Assembly: GCA_963974715.1 (NCBI GenBank)
Contig: CAXBDK010000006.1
Location: 1-64,000 of the forward strand
Direction: 5' to 3'
Source: Sediminicola sp963974715
GTDB taxonomy: Bacteria; Bacteroidota; Bacteroidia; Flavobacteriales; Flavobacteriaceae
Length of the DNA stretch: 64,000 nucleotides
The position numbers were made by a program, and so were the translations under genes. Below are positions 36,789 to 46,800 of the stretch, in pieces (the stretch's first letter is position 1; each line of letters starts with the position of its first letter). Below the pieces are notes generated by a model. The model had not been told where the DNA came from and ran no database searches. It worked only from the letters and a program-made list of their open reading frames with translations.

Positions 36789-37081
36789 TACTCAAGAAAC
36801 CCATTCACTATTTTATTGACAGAGCCAATAGGATTTAAAAATTTATGGTTCTATAATTTTGTCAGCTTGCCTTTTACGTGACAAACGGAAAAACTTCTTT
36901 AAGAATACGGCTGAATGGTAGGAAACCATTTGGGGAACCTCCGATATAGGATGTTAACTTTCAGTCCGCTTAAAGGGTCTTTTTTGGCATCCCCTCACTA
37001 TGAGAAACGATGGCAAAGTACGTGATCTGGACCTTAAATGAAGTATCGAAAACTATAAATAGGAACCATAGAACAGAACAG

Positions 37082-38092
37082 ATGAAACTATATCCATTCA
37101 TTTTAATAGCGGCCTTTTCGGTGAACCTGCTATCGGGCTGCAAGGAAAAAAAACAAGAACCTAAGTCGGCCGAAGTTGAACCGACAACCACCGCCTCAAA
37201 GACAGGCACCTATGCCGAATTATCCATAAAGGAAGGAGGGGCATGGGAGGGAAGGGAACATAAGGGAGGCACCTTTAAGAATGTTGCCGAGGTCACCCTG
37301 CCCGAGCAGCATACAGATCATTCCGACTATATACGGTACGAAGGTCCGGGCTGGGAAAATGCACGGATAGGGTACAGACTATACCTGGATTGGCGGAATG
37401 CCATAGATATTTTTGGAAAAAAGACCGATACCATGGTACTGCATGAGGTGGGGAAAGCGGGACTGCCCTCCTATCATGACCCTGCCCCATGGGGACAGGA
37501 TATCCTAAAAGCAGGAAAATCCCTTGGGCTCGGAGGTTTTGGCAGGTTTATCAACGACAGCGTGGCCCATTTCCGTACCGTGGAGAAAACCCATGCCACG
37601 GTTTCAAATGGCGAGGACGTTTCCCTTGTTGAAATTGAATATACAGGTTGGAAGACCGGGACCGAAACAATAGATCTTCGGGCATCATTGTCCATTTATT
37701 CCCAAGACCGGTTTACCGAGGTGACATTGGATCCCTCCGACCCCATTGAAGGGCTTGCCACGGGAATGGTAAAATTTGAGGATATGGAACTACTTCAGAA
37801 AAAAAGTGAAAATTCCCAATGGGGGTATATCGCCACCTATGGAACCCAGACCTTGGTAAACGACCAAGATAAACTTGGGATGGCCATTTTCTATAAGACC
37901 GGAGAGGTAGCGGGTATAGTGGAAGGCCCGCACGACCACCTTATCCTGTTCAAGAAAACCGATGGGCAGGTAGACTATTATTTCCTTGCTGCCTGGGAAC
38001 AGGAACCCAATGGAATTACCACGAAGGAGTCGTTTATAGCGGACCTTGATTCCAAGTTAAATACCCTACAGCAGCGGGGAAGTCTGGATTGA
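37082..38092 (+). CDS. DUF4861-family lipoprotein, copy 1
   Basis: The protein starts MKLYPFILIAAF with lipobox Cys20 (LLSGC) and has a beta-rich body with conserved blocks YEGPGWENARIGYRLYLDWRN, FGKKTDTMVL, YHDPAPWGQDILKAG and VEGPHDHLILFKKTDG. These are hallmarks of DUF4861, found in Bacteroidota glycan loci, often beside GH88/GH105 enzymes. No enzyme activity is assigned. A longer in-frame start 72 bases upstream lacks a signal at its N-terminus and is rejected. A close paralogue lies about 20 kb downstream, and the 60 bases upstream of both copies are also similar. The convergent FAH-fold gene follows after 520 bases. Confidence 0.85.
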   Translation: MKLYPFILIAAFSVNLLSGCKEKKQEPKSAEVEPTTTASKTGTYAELSIKEGGAWEGREHKGGTFKNVAEVTLPEQHTDHSDYIRYEGPGWENARIGYRLYLDWRNAIDIFGKKTDTMVLHEVGKAGLPSYHDPAPWGQDILKAGKSLGLGGFGRFINDSVAHFRTVEKTHATVSNGEDVSLVEIEYTGWKTGTETIDLRASLSIYSQDRFTEVTLDPSDPIEGLATGMVKFEDMELLQKKSENSQWGYIATYGTQTLVNDQDKLGMAIFYKTGEVAGIVEGPHDHLILFKKTDGQVDYYFLAAWEQEPNGITTKESFIADLDSKLNTLQQRGSLD

Positions 38093-38612
38093 CAAGTAAA
38101 AGATCCTGAAATAATATGTTAGGTTGGACCTAGTCTAGAGTAAGAATTTACCTTGATTTTAATATTTACTTGTTGGTTGTCCAAACGGTTGTTTTAGATG
38201 ATTTGGGCACAGATAGTGCAAGTATCATCTTCAATCCTAAAGACCGCTAAAAGGCTTCAGATCTTGTATAAAATATTGTAAAAATAGGTATGTTTCACTC
38301 GCACAACGGGACTGAATCGAACCACTATAGTTACTGGAAGACCGAGAGAAAATCGAAACCAAAAACTGTTTTTTAAAAATAATCGTCGAAGGGGCTTACA
38401 CCTAAATAGGAGAGAATGATAGGGGCTAGAATATATAATTCCTCTATTCTGATAAGTTCCGAAAAAGCCCCAAATCTTCCATGAACCGGTTCGAAATTTT
38501 TATACGTGGGCACACAGGTATATGCTCGTGCATTGATTACATGTGGACTCCCTTTAAATTGATCAATAGATGATAAGAATATCCCACGCACATTAGACAA
38601 AAGTTTTTTCTA
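38093..38612. other. Gene-free convergent region
   Basis: This region lies between the DUF4861 gene and the convergent FAH-fold gene. The only open frame of note is about 75 codons on the minus strand (38373-38600), which has no signal, no recognisable family and no start context. It could be decayed coding sequence. I see no strong terminator or repeat. Confidence 0.5.
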
Positions 38613-39803
38613 CTACTTTTTGATAGATCTATTTAACGTGTAATCCACGAAAGCATTGATTCCGAATTCCCATTTAGGAATTTTATCCGCCGAATTTATC
38701 CAATTCACCAATTTACCAAGTTTGGGGGATTCTATAATAACCTTGTCATTTAGCTTATGACTAAAGCCCATCCCTTTTTCGCCACGATCTAAAGTAGGGG
38801 CGAACATGGTACCACAAAATAGAATGAACCCATCGGGATACTGATGATTGCTACTAATGACCTGTTTCACCAAATCATCTGGAGTCCGACTGATCTCTCC
38901 CATATCACTTGAATCTTTTAGCAAAAACCCATCAGTCCCCTCAATGGTCAAGGATACTTTGGCCGTCTTTACATCCTCTAACGAGAAGGTTTCATCAAAC
39001 ATTCGAAATAAAGGGCCCACGGCACATGAGCCATTTTGATCTTTTGCTTCACCTAGCAGTAAAGCACTTCTTCCCTCGTAATCCCGCAGATTTACATCAT
39101 TGCCTAAAGTAGCCCCAACGATCTGACCGGTGCTATTGACTGCCAATACAATTTCAGGCTCGGGATTATTCCACTTGGAGCTGCCAAGTACGCCGACTTC
39201 CGCGCCGAAGCCTACGGAGGAGAAAGGTTGGCTCTTGGTAAAAACCTCGGCATCAGGTCCAATACCAACCTCCAGATATTGAGACCAAATGCCTCGTTTA
39301 ATTAATTCGTTTTTTAATTTGACCGCTTGTGGAGAACCAGGTTTAACGAGATTTAGACGTTCCCCAATTATAGCGGTTATTTCGTCCCTTAGTTGAAGTG
39401 CCAATTTTGGTTCTCCTTTTGCCTTTTCTTCAATAACCCTTTCCAAAAGACTTTTAATAAAAGTAACACCACACGCTTTAACAGCCTGTACATCATTGGG
39501 AGCCAAAAAAAATGGTCTACTAGAATCTTTTTGATAGTACAAAGAGTTTTCTAAAATAGCTGCCAACGGTCCAACTGCTTTTATCAAGGTATCGTCAACT
39601 TGTAATCGCTCCCTATAGTTAGGAGTATTAATGAGTTCGCCAGTAGATTTAAAATAAAATGATACATCATACACCATTCCTCGATGTACCCATACCACAT
39701 GTGGGCCTTTCACATTGTGATACGCAATTTTCTCAGGTATATGGCATCTTCCGATCCATATTCCCTCTTGGGCCAATTCGGGAATTATTTCATTATTGTT
39801 CAT
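38613..39803 (-). CDS. FAH-fold 2-keto-3-deoxy-sugar-acid dehydratase (XylX-like)
   Basis: This cytoplasmic protein has a C-terminal fumarylacetoacetate-hydrolase fold with the metal-binding signature NPEPEIVLAV, GATLGNDVNLRDYEGRSALLLGEAK and FCGTMFAPTLDRGEKGMGF. Overall it resembles Caulobacter XylX and archaeal 2-keto-3-deoxy-arabinonate dehydratase in length (396 residues) and motif order. Such enzymes convert 2-keto-3-deoxy-pentonate to alpha-ketoglutarate semialdehyde. It is the second gene of a pair, 5 bases after the aldehyde dehydrogenase that uses that product. The assignment to a Weimberg-type pathway is strong by context; the exact pentonate is unknown. Confidence 0.85.
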   Translation of the reverse strand: MNNNEIIPELAQEGIWIGRCHIPEKIAYHNVKGPHVVWVHRGMVYDVSFYFKSTGELINTPNYRERLQVDDTLIKAVGPLAAILENSLYYQKDSSRPFFLAPNDVQAVKACGVTFIKSLLERVIEEKAKGEPKLALQLRDEITAIIGERLNLVKPGSPQAVKLKNELIKRGIWSQYLEVGIGPDAEVFTKSQPFSSVGFGAEVGVLGSSKWNNPEPEIVLAVNSTGQIVGATLGNDVNLRDYEGRSALLLGEAKDQNGSCAVGPLFRMFDETFSLEDVKTAKVSLTIEGTDGFLLKDSSDMGEISRTPDDLVKQVISSNHQYPDGFILFCGTMFAPTLDRGEKGMGFSHKLNDKVIIESPKLGKLVNWINSADKIPKWEFGINAFVDYTLNRSIKK

Positions 39804-39808
39804 AGGTG

Positions 39809-41386
39809 TTATTTGGCGGTCTGAATATCATCGGTTGTAAAAACTCCATTGACCATTCGTAAAACACGATCGGGATTTTTATTTTGTAAGGCTTCAGGTA
39901 AAAATTCTTGAGGGATGTTTTGATAGCATTTTACAGTACTGAATCTTTCTATGGCAGCGGTTCCAACGGAAGTGGTCGACTCAAAGGTAGAGGATGGAAA
40001 AGGCCCCCCGTGGTGCATGGAGGGGCATACTTCAACTCCAGTGGGAAATCCATTGAAAATTATTCTTCCAACTTTGCCTTCTAATGAATCAATTACAGTG
40101 GGAAGTTGCGCATCACCATCAGCAAAAATTGTTCCGGTCAAATGACCGCTAAGATTTTCCACTACCTTGCTCAATTGATCTATACTTTGGCAGTTGATTA
40201 AAATAGCGGCAGGACCAAAAATTTCCTCTTCCAAACTGGGGAACTCTAAAAAATGTTCGGCATCGATTTCAAAAAGTTTACCTCCTTTACTACCTTTTGA
40301 GTCTATTTGATTACCGGTAACAACATTGGTTTTCTCGATATCTTTATGAAAATTGCTTTGGATTCTGGGGTTTAAAAAATATCCAATTTCAATAGATGCC
40401 AGGGCATTGTTCAATTGATCTACAAATTTGGGACTATTTTCATCCTTTAACAACATTATTAAGCCCGGTTTGGTGCAAAATTGACCAGTACCAAGAGTGA
40501 TGGAATTTGCCAAACCCTGGGCAATTTCACCTCCGCGATTCGCTATTGCCTTGGGTAATATTACTAAGGGATTTGTGCTGCCCATCTCTGCAAACACCGG
40601 GATCGGGTTGGGTCTAGACGCACCTAAGTCAAATAAGATCTTGCCAACATGGGTGCTACCGGTAAACCCTACCGCTTTTATTTGTGGGTGTAGTACCAAA
40701 GTTTGACTTACTTCAGGGGAAAATCCCTGTAGCATAGAAAACATTTCCGGAGGATAGTCGTTCTTCAATATAGCTTTTTCCATTGCCTCCGCACATAGCT
40801 GCGACGTGCCAGGATGACTGGGATGTGCCTTGACCACAACGCTGTTTCCCGATGCTATGGCCGACGCGGTATCACCTCCCAAGGTTGAAAAGGCCAAAGG
40901 GAAATTTGAAGCGGAGAAGACGGCAATGCTGCCCAAAGGCCTAAAAATTCTTCTAATGTCAGGTTTGGGAAGAGGTTGGCGATCGGGAATGGCCGTATCG
41001 ATTCTTGCATTTTGCCAATGTCCTTGTCTTACTAGGGTAGCAAAAGCGCGCAATTGCCCACAGGTTCTTGCCCTTTCCCCCTTAAGACGAGCTTCTCCAA
41101 GACCCGTTTCCGTATTGCAGACGTTAATAAGTTCATCTCCCAAGTCCTCAAGTTCCTTGGCTATGGTATCCAATAGATCGGCCCTATTTTTCATGCTCTT
41201 TTTCTTGACTACATCAAATGCATCAGCCGCCTTTTTTACTGCTATACCAACTTGTTGTGGATCAACTTCCCTATAGACTTCGCCTTTTTCTCCGGTAGCT
41301 GGATTATGGGACCAAAATTCCTTGCCTTTTCCGGTAATCCAAGTCCCACCTACGTAACTTTTTTTGGTAATAATCGATTGTTCCAT
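39809..41386 (-). CDS. NADP-type alpha-ketoglutarate semialdehyde dehydrogenase
   Basis: This is an aldehyde dehydrogenase of the KGSADH branch. It shows the cofactor region VFSASNFPLAFSTLGGDTASAIA, GFTGSTHVGKILF, the catalytic Glu in FAEMGSTNPLVILP and the nucleophilic Cys in LGTGQFCTKPGL. The 525-residue length and the N-terminal KKSYVGGTWITGKGKEFWSHNPATGE fit the type that oxidises 2,5-dioxopentanoate to alpha-ketoglutarate. It is the promoter-proximal gene of a pair with the XylX-like dehydratase and is divergent from the ECF sigma gene. It links pentonate or related sugar-acid catabolism to the TCA cycle. Confidence 0.88.
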   Translation of the reverse strand: MEQSIITKKSYVGGTWITGKGKEFWSHNPATGEKGEVYREVDPQQVGIAVKKAADAFDVVKKKSMKNRADLLDTIAKELEDLGDELINVCNTETGLGEARLKGERARTCGQLRAFATLVRQGHWQNARIDTAIPDRQPLPKPDIRRIFRPLGSIAVFSASNFPLAFSTLGGDTASAIASGNSVVVKAHPSHPGTSQLCAEAMEKAILKNDYPPEMFSMLQGFSPEVSQTLVLHPQIKAVGFTGSTHVGKILFDLGASRPNPIPVFAEMGSTNPLVILPKAIANRGGEIAQGLANSITLGTGQFCTKPGLIMLLKDENSPKFVDQLNNALASIEIGYFLNPRIQSNFHKDIEKTNVVTGNQIDSKGSKGGKLFEIDAEHFLEFPSLEEEIFGPAAILINCQSIDQLSKVVENLSGHLTGTIFADGDAQLPTVIDSLEGKVGRIIFNGFPTGVEVCPSMHHGGPFPSSTFESTTSVGTAAIERFSTVKCYQNIPQEFLPEALQNKNPDRVLRMVNGVFTTDDIQTAK

Positions 41387-41976
41387 TGATCATTGAATTT
41401 TTTTAAAATGTCCATATTACATTAAAATCTTCAGAACTATTGCCCGTTTATAACTCTAAAGCTGGTGTATCCGATAAATTTTGATTTCCCTTTTGCTGCA
41501 TTTTTATATCGTGTATAGGGTTTACCTATTATTTATCCATCTCAAAAATTACTTTGATATAGAATTCAAGGGGTACAATAGCCAAAGAATTTGAATTATG
41601 GTTTACATATTCTACTGGCGCATTCTGTCTTGGATTATTTGATAATCCGTAATATTTGATACGTACAAATTGTTTTGTTCGGGCTAACCAAGGGTCAAAC
41701 GCAATTGTCTCTTTGGAAATTTTGATTTAACCCATCGAATCCGCTCAGTATTATAAAATATACTGGGATATTTTATATTTCCCTATCCCCATAAATTGCT
41801 GATTTCGGTTGATGTTCGAAATATTTTTCAATGTTAATTTTATTATTTTATTGTGAAAATAATAACAAATTGATATATTGCAAGTGTATTAAGTGTTAAA
41901 TATACAATTCTTTAATAATGATGGCAATTTTTTAAAGTTCTTTTTATAATCGATTTTTAAAAATTATCACAAAATA
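41387..41976. other. Divergent intergenic region, KGSADH / ECF sigma
   Basis: The region is AT-rich and has no supported gene. It separates the pentonate pair from the sigma-factor operon and contains the dyad at 41632-41648. No convincing TTTG/TAnnTTTG promoter pair was found by eye on either strand. Confidence 0.55.
41632..41648. promoter_or_regulatory. 17-bp dyad, candidate operator
   Basis: GGATTAT (41632-41638) and ATAATCC (41642-41648) form a perfect 7-bp inverted repeat with a 3-base spacer. Its GC-ended arms stand out from the AT-rich surroundings. It lies about 250 bases before the dehydrogenase start and 330 bases before the sigma-factor start. No T-run follows, so an operator is favoured over a terminator. 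Confidence 0.4.
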
Positions 41977-42474
41977 ATGAAAAAGGTAGACTCCTTAATT
42001 CTGGAAGAAATGTTTTTGAAACATTATCAGGAGTGGTGTTTGTTATCTTTTAGTTATGTCCAAGACTTGGACGATTCCAAAGATGTTGTACAAAATATTT
42101 TCATTAAACTTTTACAAAAGGAATTCGATGAACCTGTTCGGGATATTAAGAAATATATTAGTACTTCCATTCGCAATGAGAGCTTAAAGAAAGTCAAAAA
42201 AAATCAAAGGACCTTTACCATAAACAACTACTCACCGGAAGTCCCGTCATTCGAGAACGAATTAATCCGTTCGGAGATATCGCAAACTTTATTCAAGGAA
42301 ATTGACGCATTGCCCGAACAAAATAAGAAAGTATTTGAACTTTGTGTTTTAGAAGGGATAAAGTATGAGGGTGCTGCTGAAATCATGGGTGTTACCGTCA
42401 ACACTGTAAAATACCATTTGAAAAAAACGTTTAAAATCTTACGGTTCACTTTGAGAAATATTCATTTTATGTGA
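41977..42474 (+). CDS. ECF-type RNA polymerase sigma factor (FecI-like)
   Basis: This 165-residue sigma-70 family protein has region 2 (HYQEWCLLSFSYVQDLDDSKDVVQNIFIKLL) and a helix-turn-helix region 4 (LPEQNKKVFELCVLEGIKYEGAAEIMGVTVNTVKYHLKK). The lack of regions 1 and 3 defines the ECF class. It precedes a FecR-type anti-sigma gene and an STN-domain SusC, the standard Bacteroidota trans-envelope signalling set. It probably activates the susC-susD-enolase-RraA series when the receptor is occupied. Confidence 0.93.
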   Translation: MKKVDSLILEEMFLKHYQEWCLLSFSYVQDLDDSKDVVQNIFIKLLQKEFDEPVRDIKKYISTSIRNESLKKVKKNQRTFTINNYSPEVPSFENELIRSEISQTLFKEIDALPEQNKKVFELCVLEGIKYEGAAEIMGVTVNTVKYHLKKTFKILRFTLRNIHFM

Positions 42475-42592
42475 TATAAAATACGATATCGATAAAAATA
42501 TATTCAAATAATTCATAAATTCACTACCCGTTTTCTTAATTGCTAGGTCTTATAAGTAGGGGCAGTTTGCCACTTATTAAAAAACGACTCAC

Positions 42593-43750
42593 TTGATAGC
42601 AGTAATTATCCTTAAAAAGTTAAATGGTCATTTAAGTAAAGAAGAGACAGTTCTCTTTAAAAAATGGTTGTCCGAGAATGATGCAAATTTTTTAACCTTT
42701 CAGAGACTTAAAGAATTACATCGTAAACATATACCATTGCCCAAAATCCATGATCTCGACGCAAAAGAGGCTTGGGATATACTATCTTCATTACAAAAGT
42801 GTAAACCGAAGAAGAACAACAGCATTTCTTATTCCGGGTTTTTACGTTATGCGGCAGTTTTTGTCGGAATTGTAGGGATATCCGTTCTATATAGGTCGTT
42901 TTATATGGAAGAACAGCTTGGGATAGCGCCTGACCCAACAGCCATTAGGTTGGAACTGGGAAATGGTGAAACCCGAATCCTCTCCCAATCAGGTTCTACA
43001 GCGATCGTGACAAAAGATGGCAATGTGCTGGGCAATAAAGCGGACGGTGTGGTCGACTATTCGCAAAGCAATATTGATGAAGATGATATTGAGGTATATA
43101 ATAAGCTACATATCCCCAATGGAAAAACATTCAAGATTGTATTGTCCGATGGAACCACCGTCAACCTTAATGCAGGTTCTACCCTAGAGTATCCGGTAAA
43201 ATTCATCAAAGGACAAAATAGAAAAGTGACCTTGATCGGTGAAGCATTCTTTGATGTTAAAAAAGATGAAAACAGTCCTTTCATTGTCACTTCACGTTCA
43301 TTGGATATACGTGTCCTGGGCACCAAATTCAATGTGACTTCCTATCCCGAGGATACAGACCAGAAAACGGTACTGATCGAAGGATCTGTTAGACTTTATG
43401 AAACTGGTGGGGAATATGATGGGGACGATTCTACATTGCTTACCCCGGGAGATATGGCTTCTTGGGAGGGAACCGATAAAAAAGTAAGCGTGAAACAGGT
43501 CGATACCAAATTATATACCAGTTGGATGCAAGGAAAACTCGTTCTTAAGAGTATGAAGTTCAAGGATATAGAGAAAAAACTTGAAAGGCATTATGGGGTA
43601 TCCATACAGAACAAGAACAAAGAATTGGGGGATAGGGAGTTCACTGCCACTTTTGATGTGGAAACCATTGAAGAAGTGCTCAACACTTTCGTTTCCGAAA
43701 CAAGAATTGACTATGTGATAGAAAACGATCGAATAACCATTTTAAAATAA
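42593..43750 (+). CDS. FecR-family anti-sigma/signal-transducing protein
   Basis: This inner-membrane regulator has a short cytoplasmic N-terminal sigma-binding part (LNGHLSKEETVLFKKWLSEN), one membrane segment (YAAVFVGIVGISVLYRSF, about residues 83-100), a periplasmic FecR domain (LSDGTTVNLNAGSTLEYP, GEAFFDVKKDENSPFIV, VLGTKFNVTSYPED) and a C-terminal STN-interacting DUF4974-like domain (MKFKDIEKKLERHYGVSI, FDVETIEEVLNTF). The apparent start is TTG; no in-frame ATG lies before the conserved N-terminus. It should hold the adjacent ECF sigma factor inactive until signalled by the downstream receptor. Confidence 0.93.
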   Translation: MIAVIILKKLNGHLSKEETVLFKKWLSENDANFLTFQRLKELHRKHIPLPKIHDLDAKEAWDILSSLQKCKPKKNNSISYSGFLRYAAVFVGIVGISVLYRSFYMEEQLGIAPDPTAIRLELGNGETRILSQSGSTAIVTKDGNVLGNKADGVVDYSQSNIDEDDIEVYNKLHIPNGKTFKIVLSDGTTVNLNAGSTLEYPVKFIKGQNRKVTLIGEAFFDVKKDENSPFIVTSRSLDIRVLGTKFNVTSYPEDTDQKTVLIEGSVRLYETGGEYDGDDSTLLTPGDMASWEGTDKKVSVKQVDTKLYTSWMQGKLVLKSMKFKDIEKKLERHYGVSIQNKNKELGDREFTATFDVETIEEVLNTFVSETRIDYVIENDRITILK

Positions 43751-43797
43751 ATAACCAAAAACCAGTGATACGCCTATGAAATAAATGCACAAAAAAA

Positions 43798-43828
43798 AAT
43801 CGGGAAATGCAGCAACATTTTCCCGATT
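43798..43828. terminator. Hairpin between fecR and susC
   Basis: A perfect 10-bp stem (AATCGGGAAA at 43798-43807 and TTTCCCGATT at 43819-43828) closes an 11-base loop. The long A-run lies on its 5' side, so as an intrinsic terminator it would work on the minus strand. On the plus strand it is better seen as an attenuator or mRNA-stability hairpin in the susC leader. Confidence 0.5.
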
Positions 43829-43877
43829 GAGATTATTAACTCAATACAATTAAGTTAACTAAAAACATTACAAAGGT

Positions 43878-46800
43878 ATGAAAAATTACATCAAGAGCAC
43901 TCTGCCTTGTCTAACAAACAACTTGTCGCTGACGGTGAAACTAACTGCACTTTTCTTGACGGTTTCCTTTTTTTCGGCATATGCTAATTCCTACTCCCAA
44001 AAGACCAAACTCAGTTTGGAAATGGAAAATGTGGAAATTATGCAAGTGTTCGAACAGATTGAGTCCGTTTCAGAATTCAAGTTCTTTTATGACAACAAAA
44101 AGGTAAATGCTCACAGAAAGGTCTCCATCAATGTAGACAAAAAATTGATCACTGAAATACTGGACCAACTCTTTCAGGGAACCAACATCACTTATCTTTT
44201 TAACAAACAACAAATTATTTTAAAGACCAGGAACGCAATCGATGGCGCTACAATGAAAGCGGGTCTCCCCCCTTTCCCTGATGACGACCTCCAAGCTGCA
44301 ATTTCAGGTACGATCACAGATTCCAATGGCGTGCCGATACCTGGGGCTTCCGTGATAGAAAAAGGCACGACCAATGGTGTTGCCGCCAACTTTGACGGAA
44401 GTTACCAGATAACGGTCCAGAATTCAAATGCCGTTTTGTTGGTCAGTTCCATTGGGTTTACAAGAAAAGAAATCCCCGTTGGCGGGGCAACGACCCTTGA
44501 TATTGTATTGCAGGAAGATACCCAGAATTTGAACGAAGTAGTGATAACTGCCCTGGGAATCAAGCAAGAGACAAAAAAATTGGGATATTCCATTGCCCAA
44601 GTGGATGCCGAAGAGGTCAATGTGAACAGGTCCTCCAATTTTATGAACACTCTTCAGGGCAAGGTGGCCGGAGTCAACATATCATCATTGAGCTCAGGGC
44701 CCGGTGGATCATCAAAGGTCAGGATACGTGGACAATCCTCCATTTCTGGAACCAACAATCCTCTTATAGTGGTAAACGGTGTTCCCATTGACAACACAAG
44801 TTTTGGAACCAGCCCCGGCAGCACAGGTACAGAAGTGGGCACCAACAGTGATGGTGTCTTTTCCGATGGGGGTGATGGTTTTTCCAGTATCAACCCGGAT
44901 GATATAGAAAGTATGACCATTCTAAAGGGTGCCACTGGAGCCGCACTTTATGGATCTAGGGCAAAAGATGGTGTTATCATGATCACCACGAAGTCCCGTG
45001 GACGTCAACAGGGAATAGGTGTCACCTACAACCTTAACGTTACGGACCACACTCCTTTGGATTTTACAGATTTTCAGTATGAATATGGACAGGGTGAATT
45101 TGGGGTAAGGCCAACATCCCCAAACCCCACATCGGGACAATGGTCTTTCGGGGAGCGTTTTCAGCCCGGAATGACACAGGTTCTTTTTGACGGTGTGGAA
45201 GTTCCCTATGTTCCGGTCTATGATAGGATAAAGAAATTCTACAGGAACGGAACCGATATTACCAACTCCATATCCATTTCAAGCGGATCGGAAAAGGGAG
45301 GTTTCAACCTTTCCCTTTCCAATTTGGGGAGTAAGGGCATAACCCCCAATAACGAATTCAACAGGAAGACCGTAAACCTTGGTGCAAATTATGACCTGTC
45401 GGACAGGCTCAGTATTGAGTCCCATATCAACTATTCCTATGAGAAAAATGTGAACCCGCCCAATGTGGGGGAACAGGACAACACCATTTCTGTGGCCCTT
45501 TTCAATATGGCCAATTCCATGCCTTTGGACCTCTTGGAAGAGAAAAAGTTTGATGCCAATGGAAATGAGTTTGTGTACAGTAGGTTTAGAAACCGTACAA
45601 ATCCTTACTTCACACTTTCCGAACAGTTCAACGAGATACGGAGGGATAGAATATTCGGAAACGTTGCGGCACGATATAAAATTCTTTCGTGGCTCACCGG
45701 ACAGATCAGGGTAGGGCAGGATTATTGGTCCCGTTCGCAGGAATTCAATGGATTTCCCACGGGACAAGCTTCCCGCCAAGCGGCTCCCGAACCATTTTTC
45801 AATGGTACCTACACCCAAACCGCTAGGAGATATAGGGAGACCAATGTGGACTTTTTGCTCTCTGGTGACCTTGATCTATCAGAAGATCTTGGACTGGGAT
45901 TCAATATAGGGGGCAATCAATTGAGAAGGAGGCAAGAGCTAAACCGGGTCGATGTCACCGATTTTGTGATCAGGGATTTGTACACCGTACAAAACGGTAG
46001 GGTGAAGAACCCGACCTTTGCCATGTCCGAAAGAGGCATAAACTCCTTGTACGGAGCTGTTGACCTATCATACAAGGATACCTATTTCTTAAGTGGGACG
46101 GTCCGTAACGATTGGTTCTCCACACTTGCCAAAGAGAATAGAAGTATTCTGTATCCTTCTGTTTCCGGTAGCGTTCTATTTTCCAATTGGGTCGGTGATG
46201 GTGCGGAATGGCTTACTTTGGGAAAACTAAGGGCCGCTTATGCCGAAGTGGGCAGCGATACGGACGTAAATCCTTATTCCGATGCGCTCTTCTACGACAT
46301 CAATGCCAACTTTTTCCCGGGACCGGATGGGACTCCCAATCCAGTAGCCGGGGCCAATACGTCCATACTTCCCAATCCTGATCTTCGCCCCATGCGTGTA
46401 AAGGAAACAGAAATAGGTGTGGATTTAAGAATGTTCGATAACCGGGTGGGACTGGATGTGGCCGTATACCGCAAGACCACGATGGATCAGATCATTCCAG
46501 CCCAGATTTCCAATTCTTCGGGATTTATAAGCCAGTTGATCAACAGTGGTGAAAGTAGGAGCGACGGTATTGAAATGCTGTTGAACCTGACACCGATTCG
46601 GAACGATGACCTAAGATGGGATTTTAGTTTCAATGCGTCTTACAATAAAACCAAAGTGATCAGCCTCCTTAGCGATGAGGAAGGAGAGAGTATTTTGGTA
46701 GGCAACCACATATTCAACGGGTATCTCTACCAAGTGGTAGGTGAGGAAATTGGTCAATTGGCCGGTTTCGGGTACAAGTTCGACGACCAAGGAAGGCAAA

